From contig NC_068558.1 in NCBI RefSeq assembly GCF_022201045.2, positions 41,435,501-41,499,500 of the forward strand: DNA of 64,000 nucleotides, in the 5' to 3' direction. Position numbers and translations under genes: made by a program. Each line of letters begins with the position of its first letter. The first letter of the stretch is position 1. This stretch comes from Citrus sinensis (Eukaryota; Streptophyta; Magnoliopsida; Sapindales; Rutaceae). Shown in pieces: positions 1-11,871 of the stretch. The notes under the pieces are model-generated. The model was given only the letters and a program-made list of their open reading frames with translations. It did not search any database and was not told where the DNA came from.

Positions 1-465
1 TTTTTACATTCAATTTTCATTGAAAATAAATGATTACATAGACCTGTTACTCTGTTAGGCTCCTTTACATAATATGACTGGTAGGATCCTCTGCATTGGC
101 ACGAAGCTTTTTGCTTGAAGAGGTTCAAATAGTTCAACACATTAACCAAAAAAAAAAAACAGTTCTTAGTTCTTCCTTGGTAGTATGTATAAGACTAATA
201 GAGCAATTGCACAGATCCATAGTTTTGATTTTTACCGGTCATGGATCATTTGAAGTGAAATCCCATGATCAATTTCTTTCAATCCTAAATCTTTGGACTC
301 ATCAGAATAAAATCTTGATAATTTCATTTATGACAAGTAGAATCATAATTTTGATGATGCAGTAATAGGAGATAATACCTTTCCCATGATTAAAGTTTCA
401 ATTGGCAATATCACAATGTCAATATGGGCTTTTCAATTATCAGTTTTCTTTGTCTTTTTGATCAG
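1..465 (+). other. Intron of the ERD2-like gene (gene continues off the left edge)
   Basis: No coding exon of the receptor family could be read here. The sequence ends in a pyrimidine-rich tract and an AG acceptor at 464-465, directly before the first readable exon. The N-terminal coding exons of the ERD2-like gene must lie to the left of the window. Confidence 0.6.
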
Positions 466-1940
466 GTCTTTCGCTAAAGACTCAAGAACTCACAGCTATG
501 TTCCTAGCTCTGAGATTGGTCTGCAGCATAGTTATGGAGGCTGATATTCACACCGTGCTAGATTTTGCAACCCTCGCGTCCACTGCTTGGGTTATATATA
601 TGATACGGTTCAAGTTGAAGTCAACCTACATCAAGGAGCTAGATAACTTTCCTATATACTACATAGTATGTGCATTGTTTTATTGTCATATCATGATCCA
701 TTTATCTAAATTTTGTTTGAAAACTGTTCAAAGAATTTCATTGGGAAAAAAGTGTCAAATAATATGTCTTTTTCACTAAGCTTTGTGTGACTATGTTCCA
801 GATGTGAATCCATAAGTTGGCTGTGTGTGAAACAAACAAAAGCAACTGATGCTAAAGAACCTATCCTTTGTCTATAAATTCAATAAAATTTTTAATAGGA
901 GATACTATGTGTTATCATTTACCATAATTTTTGAGTTGCTGATTTACCTGTTTGAAAGTTGTCTGGGTATCTTCTATTGTGTTGATCTCAATGTGACTTT
1001 CTCTTTAATAATGATGCATTTATAATAATGAAAGCTATCTTGGATTCTTAATGTGTGTTATATACTTGAGGAGTTGAGGTATGTTTTAAGTGTAAACGTA
1101 ATATTATTTTATTACTATCAACATTGATGGTTCAATTTTATGTAGTATGCTCTGCATCCGCCTGCTTGGAAAAGAACAACAATCGTTATTAACTCGAACT
1201 CTTTGACAAAGAGTGTATATATGAAATAAGTTTATCGCAGTAATCAAGTTCTCTTCAAACTTGATGACAGGCGGTGCCTAGTGCTATCCTTGCTTTCATA
1301 GTCCACCCTTATAATCGACTCATAAACTTGAGCGGGATCCTGTGGGCATTTTGTGTGTACGTAGAATCTGTTTCAGTGCTGCCTCAACTTCGACTGATGC
1401 AGAATGCTAAAGTATAATCTCCTGCACTTTTGCTCACCACTAAATTTAGCAACTGTTTGTGTTACACTTAGTAACTTGGTGCTGTTCTTGTTACATGATT
1501 TCAGATGATTGAACCATTTACATCCCATTATGTATTTGCCTTGGGTGTTGCTCGATTCTTGTCCTTTGCTCATTGGATTTTGCAGGTTAGTTTCTAAAAC
1601 AATATATAAACCTTTTTTAATTTTCCTTGTGATAATCTATTTCTAAGAACACAATGCATTGTGATTCATATGCAGCTTATTGAGACAAGAGGGAGGTATC
1701 TGTTTTTACTTGGTCACGGATACCTCTGGTTTCCAGCAGCTTTTCTTGCGGAAATGGTTCAGACATTCATCTTGGCTGACTTTTGTTACTATTACATCAA
1801 AAGGTATATACCCTTAATTTTTCTTTTTCGGTTTCTATATAATCCTTGCACAGTGTGTATTTTGGTTTTCGTTCATAATTATCCATCCTTGATTTTGCAG
1901 TTTAAAGGAAGGCCAACTTCTCATGCGGATGCCTGTTTAA
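466..1940 (+). CDS. ER lumen protein-retaining receptor family protein (ERD2-like), 3' part
   Basis: Multi-pass membrane protein of the K/HDEL-receptor (ERD2) family, which in its classical members returns escaped ER residents from the Golgi. Five exons are readable: 466-665, 1271-1411, 1505-1585, 1676-1803 and 1901-1940, all with GT-AG introns and kept phase, giving the last 195 residues. Family blocks seen include SLKTQELTAMFLALRL, DIHTVLDFATLASTAWVIYM, ESVSVLPQLRLMQNAK, YVFALGVARFLSFAHWI and EMVQTFILADFCYYY. The first exon starts in mid-codon, so the N-terminus is outside the window. The ending LKEGQLLMRMPV and the block KTQELTA point to the longer ERD2-like subgroup of plants rather than the classical HDEL receptors; whether this subgroup binds HDEL ligands is not shown by the sequence. 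Confidence 0.9.
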
Positions 1941-4059
1941 ATTTTTGATTTTCCGTTTCTTGAGAAGGTAACTAAAATGCAGTGATGTACCATTAGATCA
2001 CTTGTTTTCAATTTTAGTTCAAAGTTTGGGGCAGCAGTTAAGGGGCATTTCGTCCTAATTTTGCAGTTTAAATTTTAATCTTGCTAGTGCTTCTGGCTTT
2101 ATAAACGGTCTGGGTTACGTTAGAAAAGTAGATGACCATCTTTTCATGGCTCATGAGGACTGAATGAACGATTAATTTATATCCACAAAACCTTTGACAG
2201 AAGCGTCGCAAACTTATCTCTATTTTTAAATCCTACACTTGCTTTTGCAGCCCTTAATGCTTTATGAATCTCTTGATCCTGTGGAAAATCAATAATTCTA
2301 ATTCTACATTAAGGGCTGGTGATTTTTTATACTTCGCTCTGGTGATATATATATATATATATTTTTTGAAAATAATTAAATTTAGTCCTACTCATACGAT
2401 ATTAATAAAACACACACACACAAGATCTTTAAATGATCTTATGAATACTCTTATCAAACTCTAGTAAGACACAATAGAGTTTTGATTATACTTTTGTAAC
2501 TCTTCACTTTTCAGTTTAATATATTTTCATTTTTACATTAAAAAAAATAGAGTTTTAATTAAATTCAAATATCATCTAAGAATAAATTAATTAAATTTTC
2601 AATATATTTTTTCATAATAAATATCAATTGATAGAGAATTTATTTCTTCATAGATTTCTAATTAAATTCAATTTTATAAAAATTAATTATATAATAATAT
2701 GTTAAAATTTAAATATAGTAGGCTTTATAATTGAGTGTAAAGACATTTTAATTTAATTTGTCCTTTAACATAATCTCAACTAGTAATAAAATTATGCTTA
2801 CAAAAATGGGATTTTATTTTATAAGAATTTTAGAGGGGTATGAAAAACTAAACTCTTTTAATCATTTTTTTAGTAAAACCATTTGAAATAGAAATCAACG
2901 GTAGCAAAATTCATTGCCAAAACATTTTGTTACGGCTCGCATCTAAGTAGAGATTTACACAACATTTGTAAAATTCGCAAAATACCTTGTTTTATCTCTT
3001 ATGACTTTCTCCTAATTATTTTAATTAAGAGCAATCAGCTCAGGCATGATGACACTGTTGAACTAAAATATAAGAAGTCGCTACGAAATAGTTAGTCATG
3101 GTCTAGGCATAAGAATTTATACAGCGATAAGCTAAAGAAAAATTATCAGAAACAATAAGATGCCAATTGAAATTTTCCCAACCTTTTTCATTTTTTTGTA
3201 TATTTTATGTTCGACCGTCTTATTGTTCTAGATTTTGTATTATGACCTACTAAATTTATGGTTTTTCTATTAGAGTTCTCATCCTTTGCCCTATAAATTA
3301 TACTGATTTTATGCAACAGTTTTATTCAAGTTTATGATTTCTGAATTATAGGCAACGAATGTTGGATAAGGTGAGATTAGACTAATTTGAAAGTGAAAAA
3401 AAGTTTAGTCTAATTTAGAGTTATCTTCGGCTATAAAAACTCATAAATTAGCTTAAATTTTTGTCCAACATTTATAAAATTATTAATTTCTATTTTCACA
3501 TGGGTTTCGATAGGACTGCGTATTGTATAATCTAAATTTACTATTAATACAAAATTTTAATTCAGTCATTTATTTTAACTACTATGAAATATATTGAACT
3601 TAAAAAATTATTCAACTATTTATTTACCTAATATTGATACTTAAATATCAAATTTAACAAATAGTAATATGATTAAAAAATGATATATTATTTAAATAGT
3701 TATTTTAGATTCATTAAATTAAACTTAACATGGTTATGTATGATATTATACCAAACAAAAAATAATACTATGTTATACAATGTAATCCAATCTAATTATA
3801 AGAGCTAATCCAGTCTAATCCATTCTTACAAACGTACCATAGTCTCCATTGAACTAAAATATTGGTTCACCTTCACCATTGGTCATGAAGCAACAACTTT
3901 CGTTATATTCTAGATGGTAATTTTTTTTTAAAACAAAAGATGAGAAATTGTATTTGTACCCAACTTAACGTATGTTCAGTATGGTTTATTTAATAATTAT
4001 ATGCAATTATTTTATCTCAAAAGTTCTTTTTAAATTTTTGGTATTTAGTTTTATTTCAT
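1941..4059. other. 3' flank and AT-rich intergenic DNA
   Basis: The 3' UTR of the ERD2-like gene probably occupies the first few hundred bases. A (TA)n run lies at about 2345-2362 and a short CA run at about 2411-2421. The rest is strongly AT-rich with no open frame, structured repeat or RNA gene that I can support. Confidence 0.5.
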
Positions 4060-4454
4060 TGCTTTATTTGATATAGCTTATCAAATATAATTTATTTAAA
4101 TAGATCTTTTATTAATAGAGCTTTATAAGTAGAGTTTTTACCTAAAATATTTTAGTTGTTTGGTTGTGAATGAAAGTTTTTATTAAAAATTATAAAATTA
4201 TTTTAATAGAAATTTTTTTAAAGTTATGTTATGAAAAGAATAAAATAAAATTGTTAGATAAGTAAAATATATTTTAAATATTTTAATATTAAAAAAAGCT
4301 TTTCAGCCCAAAATTTGAGTTTTTGCTAGTAAATTCAAAACAACTTATTTAATCTTCAAAAACTTTACTTAAAAAACATTCAAATAATAATAAAAATTTT
4401 GATAAGAGTTTATGAGATTAAATAAGCACTTATGACTACTAGATAAGCTGTGTC
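4060..4454 (-). mobile_element. Tourist-type (PIF/Harbinger) MITE copy, interrupted near its end
   Basis: Read on the minus strand this stretch aligns over nearly its whole length with the MITE at 59217-59639. Shared blocks include TTTGATATAGCTT, TTTGGTTGTGAATGA-like and TTAAATAAGTTGTTTTGAA-like segments. It is more diverged than the intronic copy. The hAT-type element at 4455-5005 is inserted close to its end. Confidence 0.6.
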
Positions 4455-5005
4455 CAGGGGCGAAGCTACGAAGAAGGCTAACCAGGGCTGTAGCCCAGGT
4501 TAGTTTCTTGAAAAAAAAATAATTAATTATAAATTTACTCTTTTAAAAAAATATATAGTAAAATATAAAAATATAACTAATAATTAGAGTCAATATCTAT
4601 TTTCTCTAAATTGAAAAACTCACTCAAATCCCTAACTAATTGATCCAATTATCCAAAGTCTAAATTTCCCAAAACTCAGTTGTTCAAGTCATCAAGTTGC
4701 CATCTCATGATCGACGGTCAGCCTTTGCTGCACCCGCATAATTAATAATTCTCTAATACATTAGTATCGAACACAATATAATTCAGATACGATAATATAT
4801 GAGTTTTTCTTTTTTTTGAAGAATCGGATAAAATTTCGTTGATAGTGTTTTTTTATTTACATTGTACTTTTATAGTTTTATTATTAATTTTTTACTTGTC
4901 TATTGTATTTTAATAATTTCATTTATATATAAATTTTTTTTGGGAAGTAATTGAATTTAAAAAAAATCTAGCCCACCCCAAAAAATAGTGCTAGCTTCGC
5001 CACTG
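4455..5005. mobile_element. hAT-type MITE, 551 bp
   Basis: The ends are terminal inverted repeats, CAGGGGCGAAGCTA at the left and, read inward from the right, CAGTGGCGAAGCTA (one mismatch). It is flanked by an 8-bp duplication with one mismatch, GCTGTGTC (4447-4454) and GCTATGTC (5006-5013), the target-site length of the hAT superfamily. The inside is AT-rich with no transposase frame, so the element is non-autonomous. It sits within older MITE sequence. Confidence 0.75.
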
Positions 5006-5013
5006 GCTATGTC

Positions 5014-5285
5014 AAAATAAGTACTGAGTAGAGTTTTTGAGATTAAATAAGTTATTTTGCCTAGCAAAAGGATTTGAATTTTAGGGCTTCGAAAGTAAAG
5101 ATTTGAGAAATTTTTACAAAGGTTAAATTATGTAAAATACCTATTAATTATTTTATTTTTTATTTTTTATAACATAACTTTTAAAATTTTTAATTAAAAT
5201 ACTTTTTTATAATTTTTAATAAAAACTTTTATTAATAATTTAAATTTATTATTTACTTAAATAATCTTTATTTAAAAAGTTATGG
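5014..5285 (+). mobile_element. Second Tourist-type MITE fragment, opposite orientation
   Basis: This stretch resembles 59251-59620 on the plus strand (shared block GATTAAATAAGTTATTTTG and the following AT-rich part) with an internal deletion near its start. It has the opposite orientation to the copy at 4060-4454, with the hAT-type element between them. Its left border is blurred by that insertion. Confidence 0.45.
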
Positions 5286-5299
5286 GGAAAATGTAAGAG

Positions 5300-5497
5300 T
5301 GATGATACAACCACAAACTCTTGTACAAACTTATATTGTACAAACTGATGTGTTATTAATTCATTAGTTGAATGAAAATATAAAATAATATAAATAAATC
5401 ATGTGGGCCAAGAGATATTTAATTCAACTAATGAATTAACGCCACATCAGTTTGTACAAAATAAATTTGTACAAGAGTTTGTGGCTATATCATTATT
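5300..5497. mobile_element. MITE of about 197 bp with long terminal inverted repeats
   Basis: About 75 bp at the left, beginning near TGATGATACAACCACAAACT, reappear inverted at the right end, where the inward reading is near TAATGATATAGCCACAAACT. Both arms share TTGTACAAA, TTTGTACAAACTGATGTG-like and AATTCATTAGTTGAAT. The transcript could fold into a near-perfect hairpin. No clear target duplication was found, so the superfamily is open; long arms would suit a Mutator-like MITE. Confidence 0.65.
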
Positions 5498-5814
5498 CAA
5501 AAGGTAAAGAAAATGTGAAATAAGCCCACCTAAGTTTTATTTTGCATTGAGATGCTATAATTTTTAAACTACAGTTATTGTGGAAAAAAATTATAATTAT
5601 AATTATAATTATAATTATAAAATAAAATAAAAAATATATAATAAATATAAAATTTAAATAATAATTTAAATAAAATTAAAAAAATATATATATATAATAA
5701 AAATTTGATCATATAAATAAAAAATTATATTAATAAAACTTTAACTTCAATTTAACAGACGTTAATGACAAAAATCCAAAAAGATGTTCGATGAGGCTAT
5801 CCCAGAGAACTTAA
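5498..5814. other. AT-rich spacer with a short AATTAT-type repeat
   Basis: A run of about five ATAATT units lies near 5590-5620, followed by A/T-only sequence to about 5720. No gene is seen. After about 5760 the base composition shifts sharply to the GC-richer promoter of the AFP-family gene. Confidence 0.5.
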
Positions 5815-6717
5815 ACGTGGAGCCCACATGTGCAATCATCATGCAGGGTTAATTTTCTCTATTAGACTCTTCCGGCTTCCCGCACCTCGTGATCCTCTGT
5901 TAAACTTATTCAACAAAAACACGTGTCTTCCATGCGTCGTTCCAGTTTCCATTTAGTCGCAAGACTTTCAAAGGCCGCGGTCTAGTCGGGCCCAACCTGA
6001 TCCTCTAATCGCTTACCTTCCCGTAAATTATCTCCACGTGTCCGTTCCCCTAAAGACCACTCAGCCTCCTTATCCACACCGCTGGTTCCACGTATTACCT
6101 TAACCCCAGGATACGGACAACTCGACACGTTCACGTTAATATCTGAAAAGACGCAAAGCAACTTGATTTTGCTGAGCTGTGATACAATCAGTTCCAGCCA
6201 CGTGTTTGATTCAGACCAACCTGCGCACGGGCACTCGGGCCCACTTCCACCATACTGCCGAACACGTGTCAGCACCTAATGCCGATACGTAGCCTTCTCT
6301 GCCTGCAATTTCGTAAAGAGGAAACGATGGTCGAGATTTGAGGGGACAGGGAAGATCTAAAACACGTGTCCGTATACTAGAGACACCCGTACTGTTATTA
6401 ACGATACCAGAAACAAACAGGTGTATAATTTCTTCGGTCTTCATGCAAAGGCGACACGTGGAAACAGCAGACAGGCATCTTCGATGGACTTTTCGTTTTT
6501 TAATTTGAAGGAGCATGTTTGATGATTCATCTGAGTTTAACAAAACACCAAAAGCGCTTTCCCGCTAAATTTGACGGATTAAAAAAAGTCATTAACGTTT
6601 GCAAACAGTTGTTTTAAACCAGCAGCTTTACGTTGAAAGCGCTTAAGATATCCCCGCATGGTATCTGTTACGTGTCAACCACCGTTCCTTTCGACTTCTC
6701 CCATCTCGCCACGTGGC
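5815..6717 (+). promoter_or_regulatory. ACGT-core (ABRE/G-box) cluster upstream of the AFP-family gene
   Basis: Seven full CACGTG palindromes lie at 5920, 6035, 6199, 6263, 6363, 6455 and 6710. AACGTGG at 5814, TACGTGTC at 6669 and CACGTA at 6089 add three more ACGT cores. Several have the extended ABRE form ACGTGTC or ACGTGGC. Such elements bind bZIP factors of the ABI5/ABF group and bHLH factors. The position, 0.15-1.05 kb upstream of an AFP-family start codon, fits control by abscisic acid; that control is inferred. Confidence 0.75.
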
Positions 6718-6863
6718 GTTGTTTCTTCTTTCCTTCCCCTGGTTTGTCTCTCAAATTTTCTCTCCTCATAGAATCGGGGACATTTCAACTTTTAAGACGT
6801 TACATAACACTAGGATATCGTGCATCATTATGAAGCTATAGCTGGAAGCTTATGTGTCGTTGA

Positions 6864-9653
6864 ATGGAGAAAAATTCTGAAATGATAGGGGTAAAACGGG
6901 AAGAAGAGATCGAGCTTGAGTTAGGGTTGTCGATAGGCGGCGGTTTTCAAAGGTCGGAGAGGCAGAACCCGAGTCACGCGATGACGAAGAACGAACCACC
7001 CGGTTCAGATCTGAGAGAAAGTCATCATAATAATAGTGATCGTCTTCAGGTTGAAAGCAAGCGAGAGTTTGAGGCGTTACGGAGACTGGAAGCGAGGAGG
7101 AAACGACTAGAAAAACAGCAAAAGAAAAGAACAATATCATGTAACAATATTAATAGCAGTGGCTATGGAGTCGGCCTCGATAACAAGATGTGGTTAAAAT
7201 CACCAGAGCTTGAAACTAAAGAGCAACAGCGAGAGTGCAAGAAAAGTAGAGTAGAAGACGAAGAAGAAGGAGAAAGGGGGCCCAGAAGCAATATGGAGAT
7301 GAAAAATGTGAATTTGAATTTAACTGTAGAACAAAATGTTGGTTTCAATTCTACAGTCTGTCCGGTTATGTACCCGTATCCGCCGTTACAGTACGTGCAG
7401 TTTGCAAATGGGTTTCAGTATCCTTGTCTGAATGTCGTGCCGTGCTGGCCCGCTGGTGGTGAAGGTGTTGGGAATTATCAGGTGCAGTCGGTGGTGAATC
7501 GGAGTTTTAGGCCCTTTCAGTCGGGTCAGGAGTCGGGTCGCAATATGGGTAATGGGTGTGCTTCCGACCAGAATAGTTGGAAAGCAGGGTCCAATGGATC
7601 GCCCGGTTCCTCTGCGGTTTCGGATTACAGAAGCTCTTCTCATGAAGGTACATTCTTTTATCTGTGATAACTGTTGCTTCTTCTCCCTTTTATTTTTCAT
7701 TCATTCTTTGGTTTTAATTTTTTTCCCCCAAATAAATGCTATCTAGATGGACCCTTGACGTTCATATCATTTGTAAATCCCACTAATCGAGAATCACGTG
7801 AAAAATGGAAAACATTTTGAATTGTGAAACTGAAAACTGAGAAGGTAGAAAATTTTAGACTTTACACAGTTGTCTGGCTCTCGATTAGCGGGACCTGGTA
7901 AATGTAAATATTCAAGATTTGATATTCCTCAAACTGGGTATGCTTGTTTCGTTATTTCAATCACTATATGTATTCTTTGATGATATAAATTATTAATTTG
8001 GTGCCAAAAGAATTACTCGACTGCATTTCTCGTGTTCTAAATAAAATGAAGGCATTATTTCTTAATGGGATATCAATTGAGTCCAAGATCTCAGAAAATG
8101 AGGAAATTTAACTTTTGGAGATGATTACCACACCAATCTTGATCTCCCAATTTTTTCTTTATTAAATATTTTTATCTGAGATCTCCGTTGTTATAATTTA
8201 TAAGTTATAAACAATGTAGCATTTAGGCTATGGCCTTGGTTTGTGTGGTGCTGTTTTTCCAGTAGAATTTTAAAATTAATACTTTATTACATCACAGCCG
8301 ATATAAATGAAAGTGATCTGGAAGGGGCTATGGCTAACATTGTCCCTTCTGTCCCTCAGCCATCACAGATACGGGGATTTTCCTTTCTTACTCGCCGTCC
8401 CATAAGAGCTGTAAATGTAAAGGAGAATACGTAAGCATTTGTGTAATATGCAGAAACTGGATATTAAATTTTCCATCTGTGCACTTAGGTTCTGAGGCAT
8501 TTATATTGCTGCAAGAGTGGCTTTATTTAGGGATGATTATTTGAATGTTGCAACCATATGTTCAAGATGTCATCCACGATTCAATTTCATCCATGACAGC
8601 TTATCTCTGTAAGCTGGTCTGAACTTCTTTCCCTCCCACTATCTAGATTGCAACGCTGATAGTGCTGCCTTTGATGAATATTGATTTTAGTTTTTTTACG
8701 TTAGTTTTTTTGCCTCCCCTCCTTCCCTCTTAGACTTTTTTGAGTCATAAAGCGGACTTGATCAAACCATGCACGTCAAACCAGCTTAAGATGCTGGTTA
8801 ACTGTGGAGTGGAGAGTGGAGACTACTTTTTTTCAAAGATGTTAGTTCTTCTTTGAATTACTGCTAAGGATTTATATTCAGCTTTTAGATGAGCTGATTC
8901 ACCAAGGTTTCTATACCTCTATATTTCAAACTGATCTTTGCTGCAAATTGGAAGAACTCAACCTTCGAAACCAAGACTAGTGATTGTTTGCTAATATTTT
9001 CAGGTGGCGGCAGTAGTGATACGAGAAGCCATTCAAGTCACTCTCCACCAGAGCAATTGAAATTGCAAAATTCGAAGGCAGATGATACGAAGGGCCAATC
9101 TGAACACAGTACATCCCCACACAGGAAGACTGCTCAAGTTTATGACGAAATGACAAATTGTCCCTCAAACAGTGGCAAGCCAAAGACATCATCTAAGGAT
9201 GCCCAATGCAGCCCACCTACAAACTGTACCACAAACTTTGTGCAGCAAACGGCTCTATCAAATGCGGTGGACTGCAGCCCGGCTAAACCTAAGGAAGAAG
9301 TTGCAACAGAACTTCATGGAGCCTCTTCTCAGAATCCTGTCTCAACTACCGAAAATCTGTCCCCCACTGGATCAAAAGAATCGAAGAAGGACGTGGGCAA
9401 GCCTCCCAAACCGCAAATTCAGAGTCAAAATACACCTTCCCTTCCTCATATGCCATGTGTTTCAACAACAGGGAATGGTCCCAATGGGAAAACCATTAAT
9501 GGGTTTCTGTACAGATATACGAAAACGGAGGTCAGCATTGTCTGTGTCTGCCATGGAACCTCATTCTCACCGGCTGAGTTTGTGCTGCATGCTGGAGGCA
9601 CAGATGTATCGCAGCCTCTGAAACACATTACTGTCATTCCATCTGCCATTTGA
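6864..9653 (+). CDS. Ninja-family / AFP (ABI5-binding-protein-like) transcriptional co-repressor adaptor
   Basis: Two exons, 6864-7647 and 9004-9653, encode 477 residues; the glycine codon is split over a 1.36-kb intron (SSSHEG / [13 protein letters not shown]). The N-terminus carries an EAR-type motif (LELGLS, residues 18-23), known in this family to recruit TOPLESS-type co-repressors. A basic block ([19 protein letters not shown], about 69-87) follows, then a low-complexity middle. The conserved C-terminal domain (411-477) contains [19 protein letters not shown] and IVCVCHG..FSPAEFV.HAGG, the part that binds bZIP or JAZ-type partners in relatives. The C-terminus looks closer to AFP proteins than to NINJA itself, and the length is above most AFPs. 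A second in-frame ATG lies six codons in (6882) and could be the true start. The upstream ABRE cluster supports an ABA feedback role. Confidence 0.9.
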
Positions 9654-11871
9654 TGATGATGCCGCAAAAGTGGTGCTATGAAATTCCCTTCACATGTCAA
9701 TTTATCCAGTCATCACTTTTCTGCAAGGCTTATGAGATATGGCGACGGTTTAATTTGTACTTTTTTTTAACTTAACTGGAGCTCCTCCTAACAAATGAAT
9801 GGAAGAGACTCATCTAAAGTTTTTTTCATTTCTTTTTCCTGTTTCTCCATCTAATTGTATCAACGGAGAGGATTTAAAGTGGCATAATTTGTCCTGCTAT
9901 TCCTTGAAGCTAATTTGTTCATTGTTTACATTGAACTCGACGAGTGGCAACGTGGAAATCTAACCCGTTCTCGTGTAATAAAATAATATAACACTGGAAC
10001 AAAAGGAAGCTTGCTCTATAAAAATTAATATGTAGATACTTATTTAACACATCAGGACGTCAGGTTCACTTGTTGCCCCATTTTTTCATCACTCTTGCTC
10101 TAATGATTGCTTCGATTCCCGAATCTGCTTTCTGACTGTTATCGACTGGCTGCCAATTCTGGATTCGCTGCCATCAGGGAGAAGACTTGAAGGTCGTAAA
10201 ATTTTAACTTGTAAATTCACGGTTCCGGGGAAAAAGTGTAAATTGAAAAGATTTTTAAGTGCTTGGGCCTCAAGGAGAAACAAGAAGGACCTAGCATAAG
10301 CTAACAAGAAGCCCAGAAATGACCTCAGGAAGTCGGACGAGCCCAACACCTCGGGTGAGCCGGTACATCAAAGTAACCAAAGTGTCATCTATGTTACCTA
10401 CAATTTTTTTTTTTTTTTGTTTTTTGTGCCGATTATGATAGTTGTATTAAAAGGTACAAAAATCAATGTTATACTTAGGAAATAAAAATTGCATTTGAAG
10501 TGATTTGGTATTTGACGTATCTTTCAATTACCAATTTTAATAATTAACATTTTCACTATTAGATAATAAAATTTTAACACATGGTGGTTGATGATAGGTC
10601 ACACATGATAATAGTAATAATACATACCAACCTAATCGGGCCCTTATTTCCACCCCTGCCCCCGCAATGGGCAAAAATAGTAATAATTACTTTTGTAAAC
10701 CGTAACGATGATAGATAATCTTGTGGGTGCGGCGGTCATGATTGTCATGCCCTATGCCACACATCAAAAGTCTGTAATCACCAAAGTTATAATCATGATT
10801 AATGAAATGGACTTAATGAGCAATTACATTATGACAAGTGTTCCAATTAGAACTCAATATTTTACATTAAGAAAGGGAAAAAGCCACTAACACCCTAAAG
10901 TTTGTCGAGATAGTCACAGACTCCTTCCATTTGAAGAATGTATGTTAACACCTCCTTCTGTTAGAAGTATATTTTGATACTTTTTTTACTTTTGTTGACT
11001 TACAACTTTAATATGGTTTGACTGGTGCGTTGCATTAGATTTCATATTAAAGCTCAACATGTGTCAAAAAATTAGTGGAAAATCTAAAATTATCAAATAA
11101 CACACATGCCTTTGGCTTTTGGGTTTGAGTCGAGAAAACAAAAAATGAAAACCCACCTTTTGGCTTTTTTTCTTCTCTACTATAATAAAACTCAAAAAAC
11201 TTAAACTTACCCTAACATTTTTTTTCCCTTCATTATGAACATTTAGAATTATCCTATGGTTACTTTTTGAATGGGAGTGAGAACCTTGAGTAGTGGAAAT
11301 TCTGGGATTATAAGAGTGGAGTAGAAGTAAGAGTAGCATGTTTATTTATACCAGAAGAAGAGTGTGGATTGTCAATCAAAATACTAATTATGTGTTTTTT
11401 TTTGTCTTAAATTAGAAGTAAATTGCTAAAAATTATAGTTTTACCATTATATAAAAAATAGGTAACTTTTAATTAGAAAATAAAAAGAAATTATATTTGT
11501 ACAGTAACTTATTTATTTTTATTGTTAATTTTAATTATTTAAAATAATAATAATTATTAGTATTTTTACTGATGTAAGTTAAACATTTCTATTAAATTTA
11601 TTTTAATTTTTTAAAATTAAAAAATTTTGGCCCATTTTATATATGGTAAGATTGTAATTTTTTAGACTTGTTAAGGGAATTTTTGGAATTGAACGTGGGA
11701 GTGAAATCTCCACTACTCCTACTAAAAAAATGAGTGAGACTCACGATGTGAGACTCCTAGTCTTTCCACTCTAAAGAAAAGTAAATAATTGATTATGAGA
11801 ATTTCCCACTTCAGAATCCGAATCCAAAATGTAAACATATAATTAATCTATTCACCGCGTAAAATATAAAA
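9654..11871. other. 3' flank and intergenic DNA, transposon-end-like segment at 10870-11000
   Basis: The AFP-family 3' UTR occupies the first part. A stretch near 10869-11000 (GGGAAAAAGCCACTAACACC and following) resembles the ends of the MULE-type MITE at 11872-12725, but no partner end was found. The remaining sequence is AT-rich. No open frame of a recognised family is present. Confidence 0.4.

Noticed and set aside
96-365. Open frame of 89 codons at the left edge
   Set aside because: Lies in the intron of the ERD2-like gene and matches nothing in that family; composition is that of AT-rich non-coding DNA.
6211-6543. Open frame of 110 codons on the minus strand
   Set aside because: Lies over the ABRE-rich promoter; the frame is open because the region is GC-richer than its surroundings, and no family resemblance was seen.
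9172-9621. Open frame of 149 codons within the AFP-family second exon
   Set aside because: It is an out-of-frame shadow of the real exon, which carries the conserved C-terminal domain in another frame.
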